NCBI RefSeq assembly: GCF_023053635.1
Contig: NC_086185.1
Span: 11,220,501-11,284,500, forward strand
DNA: 64,000 bases
Origin: Elgaria multicarinata webbii
Taxonomy: Eukaryota; Chordata; Lepidosauria; Squamata; Anguidae
Reading direction: 5' to 3'
The position numbers were made by a program, and so were the translations under genes. Position 1 is the stretch's first letter; each line of letters opens with the position of its first letter. Below the pieces are notes generated by a model that had not been told where the DNA came from, did no database searches, and saw nothing but the letters and a program-made list of their open reading frames with translations. Positions 46,026-55,920 of the stretch are shown here, one piece after another.

Positions 46026-46990
46026 AGTTGAAACATAGTTGTAAAATATTGAGACTTTCCTGGTGAGATGCAGCAACTGCTTGGTATCTCACCACAATGG
46101 AGCGAGAGGCAGGTGAACAAGCAGGTTGCAATAGTGAAGATGAGGAGCTGCTCCAGAGGGCTCTTGTCAGTGGTCCCCCTATGAAGGTGTGTGTCCTTGG
46201 TGGCAGCCCAATGATGCCTACCCTTGGCACTAGCCCTGTGCCTGACTTTGACCTTGGTCTTTCTGTGGCTCTGCTATGCCATGCAATTTATCATTTACAT
46301 TTTGTGACCGACAGAAGGAAAGAGCTCTCTATTATCTCTAGGTGGGCTTGCAGATTCAAGTAGCAAGTAACGGTACTTGGAGGTCTGATAATGTTTACTG
46401 GGGAAAAGCATTGTGCACTAAACAGCATTGATGGCAGCTTTAGGGAACAATCCAGCAATAGGTGTCCAGTCCTCGCAGAGATGGTAAACCTGTATCTGAG
46501 CTGCCCTTACGTAGCTCAGATGTAGGTGGCAACTCATGTGATTGAATGTCCCTCCATACAAAAATAGCACCACTGGCAGCAGTATTATAATGTAATTTAT
46601 TGTGTGACCATGAGTTGTGACAATATCATGCAAATAAAATTCCTGAACATTGAAATCTAGCATGTCATGGAAAAAGATAGAGACCTTCTAGATTTCTGTG
46701 TGGAAGGATTTTTTTTTATATATAAAAAAAAGGCACATTCAGTCATAAGAACCCCCACCTGCAGTTTGAAAAAGTAACCGGCTCGATGTATGTTTACCAT
46801 CGTAGTGAGAACTAAGTGAAGATCTACTTTGCAAATCTCAAAATCAAAATTACTTTTTTGAGTTTTGACAAAATTTGTAGTCCGAAGCCTTTAATTTTAA
46901 ACCCTACTTTGCTCCCCTAAATTACGAACTTTTTTTGGTATTATCTTTTTTTCTTAGCAATCAATTCTTAACAGTCTTGGTCTTTGAAAT
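46026..46990. other. Gap between the convergent 3' ends
   Basis: No exon was recognised. It contains alternative polyadenylation signals for both strands: + at 46633-46638 and - at 46596-46601. Confidence 0.5.
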
Positions 46991-46995
46991 GCTGT

Positions 46996-47001
46996 TTTAT
47001 T
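46996..47001 (-). terminator. Polyadenylation signal of the SH3BGRL3-like gene (candidate)
   Basis: TTTATT on + equals AATAAA on the minus strand, about 975 bp past the stop codon. An alternative lies at 46596-46601. Confidence 0.45.
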
Positions 47002-47594
47002 TACGCCGGTCTTCCTTGTTTTTAATGGTTTGGTTTTTAATTTTGAAATACCTCTTCTCCACTCCACCCCCGGCCATCCAACAAACACACACACTTTGTG
47101 ATCATTCTGTGGTTGGAGAATCCCGTCACAGTATGCTCTGGTTTCCTTTTTTAAAAATATATATCATGAGATTTGCAGATTTCTTAGTAGGGGTTGGGTT
47201 TTGGTTTTGGTCTTTCTGTTTAGTTAGTCTCATGTAATCAACACACAGCAACAAAATCCAAATTCCAGAAATTTGTAGTTAGAACTGCACATCTGGCTGT
47301 GTGTTCACTGCTGTTTCATGTTACAACAGTGTGCATTTCGTAATAAGAGTTTGTACTTGACGCACTCAAACTGTTATTTGTAACGTGTGACATTGCTCCA
47401 TTCAAGCAGTGGTTCTTCATCCTTTCCATACCCACAGAGAAGGCCCATGGGACTCCAGTGCAGTGATCTTCACCACTGAGATTACCGGGGGGGGGGGGGC
47501 TTTCCTAGTCCATGAGGGGTGCCTCCTCTCCCACCCTCACCAGGTCAAGTGGTGATGTTCTGCACCAGACCCGGCTGAAGGCCTTTGGGGGTCT

Positions 47595-47720
47595 CTCCTC
47601 CCCAACTGGGTTCCCTCCACATGTGCTGGAATACAAATCCTATCATTCTCGCTGTGGAGTTAATGGAAGTTGAAGTTGTAGTCCTACACATCTGGTGGAC
47701 ACCAGGATAGAGAAGGTTGC
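47595..47720. mobile_element. Short palindromic MITE in the inferred 3'UTR of the - strand gene
   Basis: 'ccccaactgggttccctcca' and mirrored 'acacatctggtggacaccag' 'gatagagaaggttgc'. Same family as 8103-8215. Confidence 0.6.
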
Positions 47721-47974
47721 TCTAACGTTCCTTTTTTCATCGATGAATACAGTAAGCTCTCGCTAATTTTCTGAAGGAGGCCATGTTGAACATTGTTTCA
47801 TAGGGAAGAAAGTGTACCACCAGGAGCAAACGTTATGGAAACAATCACTTGTGCAACTAAAGTATTTGGGGTTTTCATGGTGACCTGTTGACACACAGAA
47901 CTCGCAAATTTTATCTGAGCAAAAAACACAAACAATTAAGTAGTTTCGTTTGAAATCTACGGTGAGCCACATCT

Positions 47975-48076
47975 TCAGATAGTAATCCTTTCCCGTGCCA
48001 CTTTGTCTATAGCTGCCATCTTCAGGAACTTTTGAACTTCTTCATTCTCCGTCGCTTCGTATAGCATCTCAAAATC
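47975..48076 (-). CDS. SH3BGRL3-like coding exon 3
   Basis: Encodes residues 73-105: DFEMLYEATENEEVQKFLKM, then the extra tail, with stop TGA at 47975-47977. The acceptor on the minus strand is 'gcattcgtcctag'. The exon corresponds to exon 3 of SH3BGRL (DYD.FFEA.E...) and starts in phase 0. Confidence 0.9.
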   Translation of the reverse strand, partial: DFEMLYEATENEEVQKFLKMAAIDKVARERITI

Positions 48077-48349
48077 CTAGGACGAATGCAAACGGCATGG
48101 GATCGGGAAGCCGACAAAACCGTGTTCGGTAATCACAGGCATTACGGTACAGTGGTTATAGTGCCTGACCTGAACCTGGGTGACTTGGATTCAAATCGCC
48201 ATTAAATTACAAAGTTTGCTATATTGGTTTAATTTGGTGTTTGATAGTGATTGGACTAACTATCTTGGAGCCTAATTTACCTCCCAGGGTGGTTGTAAGT
48301 ATAAAGGGGTGTGTGTGTGTGTGTGTGTATGTATGTGTGTGTGTGTGTA

Positions 48350-48404
<55 letters not shown>

Positions 48405-51057
48405 TGTCCTGATAAAGGATGGGATAAAAAAATAGCTCAACCTCCCTTCCATTTCATGGGGCTAAGGAAGCCTGTAGTCATCTGTGTAGAGTACTCAGTG
48501 GGGATGGCTTTATATTCACACTAAGAGGTGGGCAGATTGCCCTATTTGAGAATGCTTCGTCCTCCACTAGAACCAGTTGCGAGGTTATTTATTGTTCACA
48601 CAACTGCTGAAATCTAGACGGGTTGTAGTCACTATGCTACACTAAAGGTGCCATCCTCTGCAAGTGTAGACCGACAGGCCTACAACTCCTAGCATTCCCC
48701 AGCAAGACTGAACATACACAGACCTTGAGTCTAACTCAAGGTCAAATTACACACCAGGCTTCCCCACGATGGTGCCCTCCAGATGTGTTGGACTACAACA
48801 CCCATCATTCCCAGCCAGCATGGCCATTGGTTGCATTTAGAAGCAGCAGCAGCAGCAAAATGCTAAGCACTAAAGTATCAATTAAAAGCAATTTGGAGCA
48901 AAACACTCATCAGGGTAGGGGCCATACATATGTGCCTAGGGAGTTCCATGAACATGGGGCCACCACTGAAAATACCTTGTCTGTAGTGCAGGGGTGGGGA
49001 ACTTTTCCAGCTTGAGGAGGCCTGCATCACAGTAGTGGGAGGGGCCAAAGGCAAAAGGGGTGGGGCCAAAATACAAAAAATCCCAGCATGCTGTAGGTTA
49101 AAGGACTTCCTGCCAGTAACTAAGCCTTAGGAAAGGCATTTCAGCCATCCAGAATGAGGGGGGTGGGGTGGACTTAACAAAAGCCAGGAGACCACTAGAC
49201 AATTGGGGGAAAGAGTAAGGGGACATGGTTGCCAGGGGAACCCCAGAGGGCAGGATTTGGTCCCTGGACCTGAGGCTCCCCACCCTGCTTCAGTCCCTGC
49301 CAGTCTTAATGGTGGGCTCATGAGTAGGGCCTCCAAAGGCTGATCTTGAGGCTCACGTGGGAACAGTGTTGATGTCCGTTCAGACTTCTGTATAAAAATA
49401 CGTTAATGGGATGAGATACCTTAGCTAGGGTGACCCTATGGAAAGGAGGACAGGGCTCCTGTATCTTTAACAGTTGTATAGAAAAGGGAATTTCAGCAGG
49501 TGTCATTTGTAAGCATGCAGCACCAGGTGGAATTCCTTCATCACAACAGTTACAGCTGCAGGAGCCCTGCCCTCTTGGCCAGATACAAAAGAGGGCAGGG
49601 CTCCTGCAGCTTTAGCTGTTGTGATGAAGAGGGAATTTCACCCGGTGCTGCATGCATACAAAAGCCACCTGCTGAAATACCTTCTTCTATACATCTGCTA
49701 AAGACTTTATTTCTTATTAATTAATTTATTTAACAACAGTTAAAGCTGCAGGAGCCCTGCCCTCTTTTGTATCTGGTCACTCTAGCTAAAGAGGACATGG
49801 TTCCCGCGGCTTTAACAGTTGGGATGAAGAGGGAATTTTACCCGGTGCTGCATGCATACAAAAGACACCTGCTGAAATACCGTCTTCTATACATCTGCTA
49901 AAGATTATTTATTTATTTATTTATTACATTTTTATACCGCCCAATAGCCAAAGCTCTCTGGGCGGTTCACAGGAGCCCGGTCCTCCTTTCCATAGAGTCA
50001 CCCTACCTTCGCTTTTTTATATTTTATGCTTTTAATATCTCTGACTCCTCTTACCCCGCAGTACTCTTCTCCATTAAATATCTGCGGTGGAACCGCATCA
50101 GGCTTGCCAGTTTTGTCTCTCATCTCCTGCAGCAACCGTTCACTGGTGGAGACATCCACCAGCTGGTACTTTACGCGGCTCCCATCCAGGACGTGGAGGA
50201 CCTGGGTCTGCTGCCGCTTCACCTAGGCGGGCACACAAACATCCATCTTGAACTGGGGTGGGTTGGTGGGGGAGTTGGGTGGAAGGACGTCCAGGTGGCC
50301 TTGGATCTCAGAACCGCTCTTAAATTTTAAAAAACTCCTGGATGCCTTTGGCAACAGACCCATGGCGTGGCTTCGCTCCTCTGCTAGGGTAGCTTCCAGG
50401 GTTGGTTAGGGGAAGGAAAGGAAAGGAACCTCTCGTGCAAGTACTGAGTCATTACTGACTCTTGGAGGGACGCCAACTTTTTTTGGCAGGCCTTATAGCG
50501 GGGTGGTTTGCAGTTGCCTTCCCCGGCCGTTATTACCTTTCCCCCAGCCAACTGGGTACTCATTTTACCGACCTCGGGGGGATGGAAGGCTGAGTCGACC
50601 CGAGCCGGCTGCCTGAAACCAGCTTCCGCTGGGATCGAACTCAGGCCGTGCGGACAGTTTCAGCTGCAGAAACTGCTGCTTTACCGCTCTGCGCCACAGG
50701 AAACCTCTTATTATACACAATATGGCACAATAGGCTCAATCAGCCTACCCCCCCCCCCACCAACATACCCACACCCAGATGTATTGGACCACAAACCCCA
50801 TCATCCCCAGCCAGTGTGGGGATGATGGGAACTGTAGTCCAGCACATCTGGTGTAAATCGCCCTCCACTCCCCCCAAAGCGCCAAGTCCCCTCTTCTCCA
50901 TCATTTGATGCTCAGGACCCATAGAATTGAATGGGAGTCTCGGTGTGTGTGGGGGGGTGCAGACTGGTCCCCAACCCCCCCCCCCAAAAAGATCTCCTCC
51001 TTCCCTCACCTCCCTGGATCCCGTGACGCTGGTGTAATAGACCCGAATGGTGGCCAT
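47975..51057 (-). CDS. SH3BGRL3-like thioredoxin-fold protein (3 exons), paralogue of SH3BGRL
   Basis: The spliced coding sequence, 51057-51010, 50222-50055, 48076-47975, gives 105 residues plus stop. Both introns are phase 0 and GT-AG (donors gtgagg and gtaaga). The protein reads MATIRVYYTSVTGSRE, then 'VLDGSRVKYQLVDVS', 'PPQIFNGEEYCG' and 'EATENEEVQKFLKMA'. It aligns without gaps to my memory of the 93-residue SH3BGRL3 (TSVTGSRE, YQLVD, PPQI.NG..YCGD, FLK.A). It then adds 12 residues, AIDKVARERITI. Like its relatives it has no CXXC, so an adaptor or glutaredoxin-like binding role is expected; no function is proven. The ATG has a good Kozak context (A at -3, G at +4) and sits beside a GC-rich 5' region. 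It points towards SH3BGRL, tail to tail. It differs too much from the highly conserved SH3BGRL3 to be that orthologue, so I leave the symbol empty. Confidence 0.92.
48135..48300 (+). repeat. Decayed tRNA-derived SINE
   Basis: 'tacagtggttatagtgcctg', 'cttggattcaaatcgccatt', then 'taatttacctcccagggtgg' 'ttgtaag' resemble the Squam-type SINE body, heavily mutated. It lies in intron 2 of the SH3BGRL3-like gene. Confidence 0.6.
48308..48402. repeat. Compound (TG)n(TA)n microsatellite
   Basis: About 55 bp of tgtg with tatg interruptions runs straight into about 42 bp of pure (TA)n, in the intron of the - strand gene. Confidence 0.95.
48755..48825. mobile_element. Half copy of the short palindromic MITE
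   Basis: 'ttccccacgatggtgccctc', 'cagatgtgttggactacaac', 'acccatcattcccagccagc', then the mirror half is missing. Confidence 0.6.
48992..49292. mobile_element. hAT-like non-autonomous element
   Basis: About 300 bp with ends 'caggggtggggaacttttcc' and 'ctgaggctccccaccctg'. Possible degraded 8-bp duplication (ctgtagtg / cttcagtc, 5 of 8 identical). The body includes 'aatcccagcatgctgtaggt'. A related copy is at 21560-21835. Confidence 0.7.
49431..50007. mobile_element. Rearranged Tc1/mariner-type MITE with internal duplication
   Basis: Outer ends 'agggtgaccctatggaaagg' and 'cctttccatagagtcaccct'. The internal unit running from 'gggatgaagagggaatttta' to 'catctgctaaaga' occurs twice (about 49618-49710 and 49813-49904), making the element about 575 bp instead of about 316. 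An L2 tail is inserted at 49905-49972. Everything lies in intron 2 of the SH3BGRL3-like gene. Confidence 0.75.
49905..49972 (-). repeat. L2 3' tail inserted into the MITE
   Basis: (TTTA)n then 'acatttttataccgcccaat' and 'agccaaagctctctgggcgg' 'ttcac' is the reverse complement of the L2 terminus. Only about 68 bp were inserted. Confidence 0.87.
50055..50222 (-). CDS. SH3BGRL3-like coding exon 2
   Basis: Encodes residues 17-72 (56 codons): VKRQQTQVLHVLDGSRVKYQ, 'LVDVSTSERLLQEM' and PPQIFNGEEYCG. Acceptor 'gtgcccgcctag' and donor gtaaga. It matches SH3BGRL exon 2 in boundary positions and phase but is six codons shorter, as expected for the SH3BGRL3 type. Confidence 0.95.
50405..50708 (-). repeat. 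Sauria-type SINE, antisense
   Basis: On the minus strand it starts 'cctgtggcgcagagcggtaa' (A box) and has 'ctgagttcgatcccagcgga' (B box). A later part reads 'gtcagtaatgactcagtact' 'tgcacgagaggttcctttcc'. The 3' tail resembles BovB-derived tails. I recognise it as the Sauria SINE family, with moderate certainty about the name. Confidence 0.7.
50740..50865. mobile_element. Short palindromic MITE with poly(C)
   Basis: 'ggaccacaaaccccatcatc' mirrored by 'gatgatgggaactgtagtcc'. A poly(C) tract is next to it at 50748-50758. Confidence 0.6.
51010..51057 (-). CDS. SH3BGRL3-like coding exon 1
   Basis: Encodes residues 1-16, MATIRVYYTSVTGSRE, followed on the minus strand by the donor gtgagg. TSVTGSRE is the SH3BGRL3-type start. 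Confidence 0.95.
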
Positions 51058-51430
51058 GCTAGCCCCAATCCCTCAGCACCCACGTCCCTTCGTTCTCCTC
51101 CCCACTTAATCCGCCCGCCCGAGCCACTCTCTTCGCAGTTGCTATGGAAACTCAACCGCTGGCACCGCTGGCGTTTTCCGCCCGCCTCCCTCTTCAAATC
51201 GTTCATTTTCGCCGTGCTTTCGGAATGGCTCGATAGAGCTGTCACTCAAAGGGATACGCCCTCCTCCGCGGCTCTTCCTTTCCTTTCCTTTGCCTGGCCG
51301 TTGCTCCCCGGCGCCCCCTTCAGGCTTGTTAAGGAATGGTACAAAGTCATTTGTGAAAACGAAAACGTTGCGGGAGGGCGCAGGGCTGTGCTTGGATGCG
51401 CTTCTTCCCCCATCGCTGCAGCAACCTTAA
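51058..51430 (-). promoter_or_regulatory. GC-rich 5' region / likely promoter of the SH3BGRL3-like gene
   Basis: GC-rich with clustered CpG (for example 'acccacgtcccttcgttctc', 'accgctggcgttttccgccc'), directly upstream of the minus-strand ATG. No TATA box is evident. Confidence 0.55.
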
Positions 51431-51554
51431 ACCAGTGGAAGCTGGTGACTCCGATGTCAGTGGGGCTGCGAATGCACTTGGGGTTTCAGTCTGAACCAGG
51501 CTGAAAGCTAAAGGAGTTATCCAAAGTGCTGAACGTATTTGGCGGAAGAGCTTA

Positions 51555-51830
51555 CATTACCCTGGAGAAGATGCTGATGCTAGGGAAAGTGGAAGGCAAA
51601 AGGAAGCAGGGGGGTGGACTCGATGGCCTTGTAGGCCCCTTCCAACTCTGCTATTCTATGATTCTATGAAGAGGGGCCGACCAAGGGCAAGATGGATGGA
51701 TGATATTCTGGAGGTGACGGACTCGACCTTGGGGGAGCTAGGGGAGGCGACGGCCGACAGAAAGCTCTGGCGTGGGCTGGTCCATGAAGTCACGAAGAGT
51801 CGGAAACGACTGAACGAATAAACAGCAACA
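51555..51830 (+). repeat. BovB LINE 3' end split by a CR1 scrap
   Basis: 'ccctggagaagatgctgatg', 'ctagggaaagtggaaggcaa', then (after the CR1 insert 51607-51668) 'gaggggccgaccaagggcaa' and 'cacgaagagtcggaaacgac' 'tgaacgaataaacagcaac'. It aligns with 7888-8081. Confidence 0.9.
51607..51668 (+). repeat. CR1 tail fragment inserted in BovB
   Basis: 62 bp: 'gggggtggactcgatggcct', 'tgtaggccccttccaactct', then gctattctatgattctatg. The BovB resumes at the next base with a 3-4 bp repeat (gaag) at the junction. Confidence 0.9.
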
Positions 51831-52231
51831 ACAGCCTTTAGTAGTTGCATGATCCAGGCAGAAATTCATCAGGTGCAGCTTACCCCATCACTGTGTAGCT
51901 TTGCCAGAAAAAGAACATCCCACCTCTGGGAACCATAGTTGGTTCCAAACAACATTCACTAAAACAAACCAGCATAGCAACTGCAGTTTGCTGATCACCT
52001 GAACTGGGCCTCAGTCTGGAAGATGGTGGCCAAACTCTAACACCACAGGTGGCATTGCCTTGAGGCATGGAGTCAGGACTACACAGCAAAACTGTAGGAA
52101 GGCACATGTGCTGCTTTAGTGGACCCTGTAACCCCCTTGAATTCAGAAGCTGCAGGAGAAGATATTGTTGTAAAATTGGGCCCTTCTTTTTTTGACAGTA
52201 CTGGATGAAGGGAGCTCAGAAGGACTGCTTG
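51831..52231. other. Unassigned DNA
   Basis: No exon or nameable repeat was recognised. Confidence 0.4.
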
Positions 52232-52315
52232 AGACTCCCTGGAGACTGAAAGAACTGGGCTTGTTTAGCCTGGAGAAGAAAAGATTGAGGGGAGACATGA
52301 TAACACTCTTCAAAT
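52232..52315 (+). repeat. CR1 LINE, 5' piece of a split copy
   Basis: 'gagactgaaagaactgggct', 'tgtttagcctggagaagaaa', 'gacatgataacactcttcaa'. It continues at 53321 after two nested insertions. Confidence 0.88.
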
Positions 52316-53320
52316 CAAATTTTATTAAGGCAACCCAGCATGGGTTTTAGCCAGATACAAGAGTCATGATATAAAAACATTACGTTACATTACAGCATTG
52401 TATTAAACTTCAAATATTGAACTTTTACATATAAAACATCATATATATGATGTTTTACATGGAGTGCTTTCTACCAACTTCGGTTGGTGGCCCAGCTACG
52501 CCCCTATCTGGACAGGGATAACCTAGCTTCAGTTGTCCATACTCTGGTAACTTCCAAATTAGATTACTGCAATGCCCTCTACATGGGGCTGCCTTTGAAG
52601 ACGGTCCGGAAGCTGCAGCTTGTGCAAAATGCGGCGGCCAGATTGATAGCTGGAACAGGGAGGTTTGAGCATGTAACACCGATTCTGGCCCGCTTGCATT
52701 GGCTGCCTATATGTTTCCGAGCCCAATTCAAGGTGCTGGTCTTAACCTATAAAGCCCTACATGGCTTGGGACCACAATACCTGATGGAACGCCTCTCCCG
52801 ACATGAACCTACCCGTACACTGCGCTCAACATCTAAGGTCCTCCTCCGAGTGCCTACTCCAAGGGAAGCTCGGAGGATGGCAACAAGGGAGAGGGCCTTT
52901 TCAGTGGTGGCCCCCCGACTGTGGAATGATCTCCCCGATGAGGCTCGCCTGGCGCCAACATTGTTATCTTTTCGGCGCCAGGTCAAGACTTTTCTCTTCT
53001 CCCAGGCATTTTTAACAGCATTTTAACAGCATTTAACAACGTTAAGTTTGTTTTTAATGGACCCCACAATTGTTTTTAAATGGATACTGTTGTTTTTATA
53101 CTGTTTTTATGTGTGTGTGTGTGTGTGTGTGGTTTTAAATTGTATACTTTTAATGTTTACTATTTTTAAATGTTGTAAACCGCCCAGAGAGCTTCGGCTG
53201 TGGGGCGGTATATAAATGTAATTAAATAAATAAATAAATAAATATAGTGCTGGGATTTTTACCAGTAATCTTAGTTATCATCAGGTGACACTAAGTCTTT
53301 CCTAATTTTTGCCGCTTTCA
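52316..53320 (-). repeat. Unnamed retroelement inserted in CR1 (itself split by L2)
   Basis: Pieces 52316-52440 and about 53244-53320 match 42718-42965 in order. It is flanked by an 8-bp duplication, cttcaaat (52308-52315 and 53321-53328), of the CR1 target. Confidence 0.8.
52463..53243 (+). repeat. L2 LINE, 780-bp 3' part
   Basis: Open for 180 codons: 'LDRDNLASVVHTLVTSKLDY', 'KLQLVQNAAARLIAGTGRFE', 'LHWLPICFRAQFKVLVLTYK', 'FRRQVKTFLFSQAFLTAF'. It then has 'gtaaaccgcccagagagctt' and (AAAT)n. The uninterrupted frame makes it one of the youngest L2s here. Confidence 0.93.
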
Positions 53321-53638
53321 CTTCAAATACTTGAAAGGTTGTCACACAGAGGAGGGCCAGGATCCTCCCAGAGTGCAGGACACGGAATAATGGGCTCAAG
53401 TTACAGGAAGCCAGATTCCGGCTGGACAGTCAGGAAAAACTTCCTGACTGTTAGAGCAGTATGACAATGGTACCAATGACCTAGGGAGGTTGTGGGCTCT
53501 CCCACAATAGAGGCCTTCAAGAGGCAGCTGGACAAGCATCTGTCAGGGATGCTTTAGGGTGGATTCCTGCATTGAGCAGGGGGTTGGACTCAACGGCCTT
53601 ATAGGCCCCTTCCAATTCTACTATTCTATGATTCTATG
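53321..53638 (+). repeat. CR1 LINE, 3' piece of the split copy
   Basis: Resumes 'cttcaaatacttgaaaggtt' and runs to 'ggttggactcaacggcctta' and ttctatgattctatgg. Confidence 0.9.
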
Positions 53639-53930
53639 GCACAGTTGCCAGGGATATCTTTTCTGAGGGCAACTACAGGTAAACAGCCCAAGAAAGCTAG
53701 TGGATGGTCGGAGAAGAGAGGACATCTGTATTTGTGTCCCCGCCCTCCGCCCCAGCCCCACTCCTGAGGGAGAGACAAGCTAGAAATGGGAAACCAAAAG
53801 ACACAGGTAAACAGGGATCCAACTCTGTGAGTTGGATCCAGGTTTATGGTGGATCAATGGTGCTGGCAGATGTGGGCTGCTCTTCTCCCTCCTTCCCATG
53901 GCAACCCCTCCAGCCCCCTGACAATGCTAT

Positions 53931-53942
53931 AATAATAATAAT

Positions 53943-53981
<39 letters not shown>

Positions 53982-53982
53982 A
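53931..53982. repeat. (ATA)n / (ACA)n microsatellite
   Basis: A short aataata run passes into about 12 units of aca, then back to ata. Confidence 0.9.
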
Positions 53983-54627
53983 ATACTTTTTTCATCTTTT
54001 GGCCACAAGAGCTGTTGGTGGATGGAAAATAGAAAAGACCCCTCTACAATTGGCTGATGATTTGAGATGTTTTTAGAGGAGTAGCATACAGAGAAAGTCA
54101 GGAGACCCTGTTGAATGGCATGCGCTGTGGTGTGGCTGGAGCAGGGGATCCCCCAAAATCAGGTGGGGGGACCTTCCATGAATGCAGTCCTTGCTCTCAC
54201 AGAAGATCTCTTTCTCCTGTAGAAGGCATATCCTGACTACAACCCTGGAAGTATTTGCGGGGGAGGCTGTCTCTGGAACTTCAAGCAGATTTCTCAGTCT
54301 CTTGGAGGGCTTGAACAGGACCTCCACCCATGATCAACCTATCTATTTATTTGTAAATACATGTAAATACTACAAAATGCCATAAACCTCCAGTGACCTC
54401 CTTCCAAAGGAAAACAACCCTGGCTTAAGCACTACGCTTCTCACTGCTCAGAGCAGTGGGGTGAATGTAATCATATTCATCTGTTTTGTTTACTTAGAAG
54501 ATGTAGAGTAGTGCTATTGCTTTTAATGCTTTTAATTATGATTTTAAAGGTGGTTTTTTGATGATGATGATGATGTATTTCTTGTTTCTGACTTGCAGAG
54601 TTTGACAGAAAGGCAGTATAAAAAATA
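53983..54627. other. Unassigned DNA
   Basis: An exon-like 37-codon stretch at 54223-54333 was considered and rejected. A short element tail with (GAT)n lies at 54555-54605. Nothing else is recognised. Confidence 0.4.
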
Positions 54628-54935
54628 CTATAAGAACTTAAGAAGTGTCTTGATGCTGGATCAGACTAAGGGTCAAGCAGGACATGGTGCAACAGCACCC
54701 TCCCACCCATGTTCCCCAGCAACTGGTGTACACAGGCTTACTGCCTTGAATACTGGAGTTGGCACACAACGATCAGGGCTAGTAGCCATTGATAGCCTTC
54801 GCCTCCTGAATTTATCCAACCCCCTTTTAAAGCCATCCAAATTGGTGGCCATCACTACATCTTGTGGTAGTGAGTTTCATAATTTAACTATGCACTGTGT
54901 GAAGAAGTACTTCCTTTTATTTGTCCTGGATCTCC
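54628..54935 (-). repeat. CR1 LINE 3' end, antisense
   Basis: 'gcaacagcaccctcccaccc', 'catcactacatcttgtggta', 'gaagaagtacttccttttat', with the terminal 'gatgctggatcagactaagg'. Same subfamily as 26430-27336. Confidence 0.87.
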
Positions 54936-55920
54936 CAAAATTACCCTTTTGGCTACAAGAGCTGATGGAAGATAGAAGCTGTGAGTAAGCAATGTGTTAT
55001 CTTTTACTGATTTAAACAGGAATGTAGAACAGCCAGATGAAGTATGTAATGTTTTAGCAGTTTTGGCATGCCAAAATACAGGTCAAAGACATATTTCACA
55101 AGCATTTTTGCTCATTTTGTGAAACATGTTTTACAAGCACCATCATGTTCACTTCATGATCCCTTATTGGCTGGGACTAATCAGTTTTTCCCCATGTTTT
55201 TTTAAAAATATATTGATTTGTATAAATACATATGAAATGCATGTAGATGAAAATACAATTTTCTAACAATTATACACAAGCTTTAACAAAAGCGGATCAG
55301 ATATCTAAATAAATATCCTTTCAAAAGGGGCATCTATATGCCATCCATTCAAAAATTAAAAGCATTGTACAGTCTTCAATCCATTGTGTTATAGGAGATG
55401 AGCATTTATTATTCCCATGTAGTAATATCAGTCTTTTAGCTGCCAAAAGGTTGCAGAGAAACCATTTCCAGAGCCTTCATTAAATTCCATGAAACAGATA
55501 AATAATTTAAAATAGCATGTACGTCGGCAAAGATTAAAGACTGTTCCAGTACAAAATGTTTCTGTATAATATACTCCTCCCCGCCAAAAAAAACCCCCAA
55601 CTACTGGCCATTGCCAAAACATAGGTTTAAACGAGTCATTCACTGCATATCACAGACATACAATCCCTTATTAAAGAAATGCTGAGATATCCAGTAGAAA
55701 CAAAACTTTTTCTTTTGATGAATAATATGCAGCCTTAGAGCCATAGCTGTATAGATACGAAAGTGTTGATCCACTGATTAGGCAAAATGGGACAACCCAG
55801 TTCCCTATTCCTTCATATCTATTTATTTACTAAAAACAAATATTTATAGACATGGATCATTGGTTGCTTTGCCTGACCAGTCTCAATAAGTCCAAATAAT
55901 GACAAGGACTCTGATGCTAT

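Noticed and set aside
50905-51504. 199-codon + strand ORF over the SH3BGRL3-like promoter
   Set aside because: It is antisense to exon 1 of the - strand gene and lies in GC-rich DNA. The product is Pro/Ser-rich with no known domain.
54223-54333. Exon-like stretch after 'tttctcctgtag' encoding 36 residues (YPDYNPGSICGGGC...) then a stop
   Set aside because: It has no recognisable family and no upstream partner exon. The opposite strand is equally open, and the region is surrounded by repeats. It could be a final exon of an unknown gene, but the support is too weak.
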